From Nitrospinota bacterium (GTDB taxonomy: Bacteria > Tectomicrobia > Entotheonellia > J063), in contig RFHZ01000632.1 in assembly GCA_003696125.1 (NCBI GenBank), positions 1 through 7,901 of the forward strand: DNA of 7,901 bases, written 5' to 3'. Of this stretch, positions 6,881 through 7,901 are shown in pieces (within the stretch, counting starts at the first letter, position 1; each line of letters begins with the position of its first letter). Made by a program: the position numbers and the translations under genes. Under the pieces are notes generated by a model. It was not told where the DNA came from and made no database searches. It was given only the letters and a program-made list of their open reading frames with translations.

Positions 6881-6898
6881 CCTTTTTATTTCCTCCTG
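6864..6898. repeat. Inverted repeat bracketing the -35 region, candidate operator
   Basis: CAGGAGG (6864-6870) and CCTCCTG (6892-6898) are perfect 7-bp reverse complements. One arm lies in the promoter spacer and the other upstream of the A-rich tract, so the -35 box sits between them. The placement suits a regulator or a looped structure controlling heme A synthesis. The arms also resemble SD sequence, which is frequent here, so chance is possible. Confidence 0.35.
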
Positions 6899-6944
6899 GC
6901 CCGCCTCGGGCTCCCCGGAGATGAAAAAGGCCTCCAGCAAGATA

Positions 6945-7298
6945 CTACCCTCCCCACTCCTCGTATGCGGTAAACCGGATCTGATCCGGGTCCTGCTGGA
7001 GAAAAGGGGCCAAAACCTCCTCCTCCCAGATCTTCCAGTTCTCCGGGTATTCTTCCCTCTGTCGTGGCTGGTCCGGTGAACCCCAAAGCCGCTCCCAGGC
7101 TTCTCGACTCTCATAGATCCACAAGGCAGCATATTGCCCCCTACCCGCTCCCTTTATCCCCTGAAGAAAATGATGCTCCACAAGGCCAGGGAGCCGGAGC
7201 AGGCCCCGTCTTTGGGCGGCAAGGAGCGCCTGCCTGAACTCTGCCTCATTGCTCTCAGGTCTAAGGAGATACTCGTGAACACTGATGATCCTCGCCAT
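6945..7298 (-). CDS. Predicted dimeric alpha-beta barrel (ABM-like) protein, function unknown
   Basis: This 117-residue soluble protein has no signal peptide or membrane segment. The pattern of a beta strand (RIISVHEYLL, 3-12), an amphipathic helix (residues 17-30), a strand region (GLVEHHFLQGIKG) and then AALWIYESREAWERLW is typical of small dimeric alpha-beta barrel proteins such as antibiotic-biosynthesis-monooxygenase-like domains. The C-terminal region contains YPENWKIWEEEVLAPFL and ends FTAYEEW, which look like conserved family motifs. The fold is inferred from pattern and I do not know the activity. The start ATG 7298 has an almost perfect anti-SD complement, AGGAGGTGA at 7302-7310. 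It is transcribed divergently from the alcohol dehydrogenase and ends 65 nt before the heme-operon promoter, so it is probably monocistronic, although read-through into ctaA cannot be excluded because no terminator is visible. Confidence 0.8.
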   Translation of the reverse strand: MARIISVHEYLLRPESNEAEFRQALLAAQRRGLLRLPGLVEHHFLQGIKGAGRGQYAALWIYESREAWERLWGSPDQPRQREEYPENWKIWEEEVLAPFLQQDPDQIRFTAYEEWGG

Positions 7299-7301
7299 GC
7301 T

Positions 7302-7310
7302 TCACCTCCT
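7302..7310 (-). promoter_or_regulatory. Very strong Shine-Dalgarno of the barrel-protein gene
   Basis: AGGAGGTGA on the minus strand, 3 nt before the ATG (6 nt from its GGAGG core). It is the best match to the 16S rRNA anti-SD in the window and supports both the start and high translation. Confidence 0.8.
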
Positions 7311-7317
7311 ATGGAAA

Positions 7318-7363
7318 AGTATCCTCTGGGCTGTGCAGCCGGCCGGGTACAGACCAGGATACT
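7318..7363 (-). promoter_or_regulatory. Predicted stem-loop in the leader of the barrel-protein gene
   Basis: AGTATCCT (7356-7363 read on the minus strand) and AGGATACT (7318-7325) form a perfect 8-bp stem around 30 nt. Inside it GGCTGCACAGCC (7329-7340) can form a second small hairpin. The 3' arm runs into TTTT and ends 7 nt before the SD. It could be an attenuator-like hairpin or an mRNA-stabilising structure. It matches no riboswitch class I recognise. Confidence 0.4.
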
Positions 7364-7379
7364 CTGCCCGGACCGGCTT

Positions 7380-7385
7380 ATTATA
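7380..7385 (-). promoter_or_regulatory. Candidate -10 box for the barrel-protein gene
   Basis: A perfect TATAAT on the minus strand. No good -35 is seen 16-19 bp upstream and the extended -10 TG is absent, so activity may need an activator. It would give a leader of about 75 nt containing the predicted stem-loop. Confidence 0.45.
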
Positions 7386-7391
7386 CCGCAT

Positions 7392-7405
7392 CCTGCCCTG
7401 GCAGG
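7392..7405. repeat. 14-bp palindrome in the divergent promoter region, candidate operator
   Basis: CCTGCC and GGCAGG are perfect reverse complements separated by 2 nt. It lies just upstream of the minus-strand -10 at 7380-7385, in that promoter's spacer, and about 85 bp upstream of the plus-strand -10. That position suits a transcription factor acting on the barrel-protein gene, possibly also on the dehydrogenase. Confidence 0.38.
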
Positions 7406-7489
7406 CCGAGGATTCTGGTTGCATCCTCCCCTCCTTCATGGCATATTGAGGGTAACTACTCATCTGTTACCGACCCGGAAGGGACGATA

Positions 7490-7498
7490 TGCTATAAT
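7490..7498 (+). promoter_or_regulatory. Extended -10 promoter of the alcohol dehydrogenase gene
   Basis: TGCTATAAT is a perfect extended -10 (TGn plus TATAAT). No good -35 lies at standard spacing, which extended -10 promoters often tolerate. The start of transcription would be near 7505, about 40 nt before the ATG. Confidence 0.62.
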
Positions 7499-7545
7499 CA
7501 GGCAGGGATAATGGTCAGGATTCCATCGGAGAGAGGGGTGAGAGG

Positions 7546-7901
7546 ATGAAAGCAGCCGTATTGTATGAGCCGAAGACCCGCTTTGTCGTCGAAGAGGTCG
7601 AAGTCGAAGAACCCAAAGCGGGTGAGGTGATGGTACGTATGGTCGCTGGTGGAGTCTGTCACAGCGATCTGCATGTGGTCAAGGGAGATCTGGAAGCCCC
7701 CTTGCCAGCCATCTTAGGGCACGAAGGGGCAGGGATCATTGAGATGGTCGGCCCTGGCGTGACCAGTGTGCAGAAGGGGGATCATGTGATCCCGCTCTGG
7801 CGCTTTTCCTGTGGACAGTGCGAATGGTGCCTCGGTGGCCGGCCGGCGCTGTGCGATGCGGGGACTGAAATCCGGCGGAACGGTCGTCTCCTGGATGGGA
7901 C
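7546..7901 (+). CDS. Zinc-dependent medium-chain alcohol dehydrogenase, 3' end cut by window
   Basis: The 118 visible residues are the N-terminal catalytic domain of a zinc-containing medium-chain dehydrogenase/reductase, which would interconvert an alcohol and an aldehyde or ketone with NAD(P). Motifs are GVCHSDLH (36-43) with catalytic-zinc ligand C38, GHEGAG (58-63) with H59 and E60, and the structural-zinc loop with cysteines C89, C92, C95 and C103 in FSCGQCEWC and ALC. Both zinc sites therefore look intact so far. The NAD(P)-binding Rossmann domain lies beyond the edge, so cofactor preference is not visible. Full-length members have roughly 340-380 residues. The start ATG 7546 has AGGGGTG at 7534-7540 with a 5-nt spacer and an extended -10 promoter about 48 nt upstream. 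It is the only plus-strand gene, divergent from the rest. Substrate cannot be assigned. Confidence 0.93.
   Translation, partial: MKAAVLYEPKTRFVVEEVEVEEPKAGEVMVRMVAGGVCHSDLHVVKGDLEAPLPAILGHEGAGIIEMVGPGVTSVQKGDHVIPLWRFSCGQCEWCLGGRPALCDAGTEIRRNGRLLDG

Noticed and set aside
6897-6925. GC-rich hairpin (GCCC-GAGGC-GGGC on the minus strand) after the barrel-protein gene as a terminator
   Set aside because: The stem is only about 4 bp and is not followed by a T-run on the minus strand, and the TTTTT nearby precedes rather than follows it. I cannot support an intrinsic terminator.
1-7901. Mobile element, CRISPR array, toxin-antitoxin or defence system, tRNA/rRNA gene
   Set aside because: I found no transposase, integrase, regular direct repeats, tRNA-like cloverleaf or defence-family motif. 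All coding capacity is taken up by ordinary metabolic and RNA-modification genes.

Overview
The window holds eight protein-coding genes, seven on the minus strand and one on the plus strand. It looks like core chromosome of a free-living, aerobically respiring bacterium. Coding density is high, the sequence looks moderately GC-rich by eye, and most genes have strong purine-rich Shine-Dalgarno (SD) sites. I see no insertion sequence, phage gene, CRISPR array, tRNA or rRNA. The gene families (heme A synthesis, a TIGR03960-like radical SAM protein, an FmdB zinc ribbon, TruD) fit lineages such as Deltaproteobacteria sensu lato, Nitrospirota, NC10 or Acidobacteria. That placement is an inference and is weakly held.

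Layout from right to left along the minus strand. Positions 7546-7901 (plus strand) hold the first 118 codons of a zinc-dependent medium-chain alcohol dehydrogenase behind an extended -10 promoter. It diverges from a 117-aa predicted dimeric alpha-beta barrel protein (6945-7298), whose leader can fold into a stem-loop. Next is a near-consensus sigma-70 promoter (6852-6880), a leader of about 155 nt, and a three-gene heme A cassette: ctaA (heme A synthase), ctaB (heme O synthase) and a DUF420/CtaM-like membrane protein. Together these make heme A from protoheme and probably help mature a heme-A oxidase, whose subunits are not in the window. A 9-bp inverted repeat lies between this cassette and the next unit.

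A second transcription unit starts at a TGGAAA-17-TATAAT promoter (4151-4179). It reads through a class I/II aminotransferase, an FmdB-type zinc ribbon, a radical SAM protein with an N-terminal B12-binding-like domain, and truD (tRNA pseudouridine-13 synthase, cut by the window edge). The radical SAM stop and the truD start overlap in an ATGA, so those two are probably translationally coupled. The functional logic of this mixed operon is unclear.

I found no clear undescribed system. The points most worth a second look are regulatory: the inverted repeat around the heme-operon promoter, a G-rich tract in the ctaA leader, the structured leader of the barrel protein, and an aminotransferase start that should be moved 72 nt downstream. 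The radical SAM protein of unknown function coupled to truD is the most interesting coding observation.
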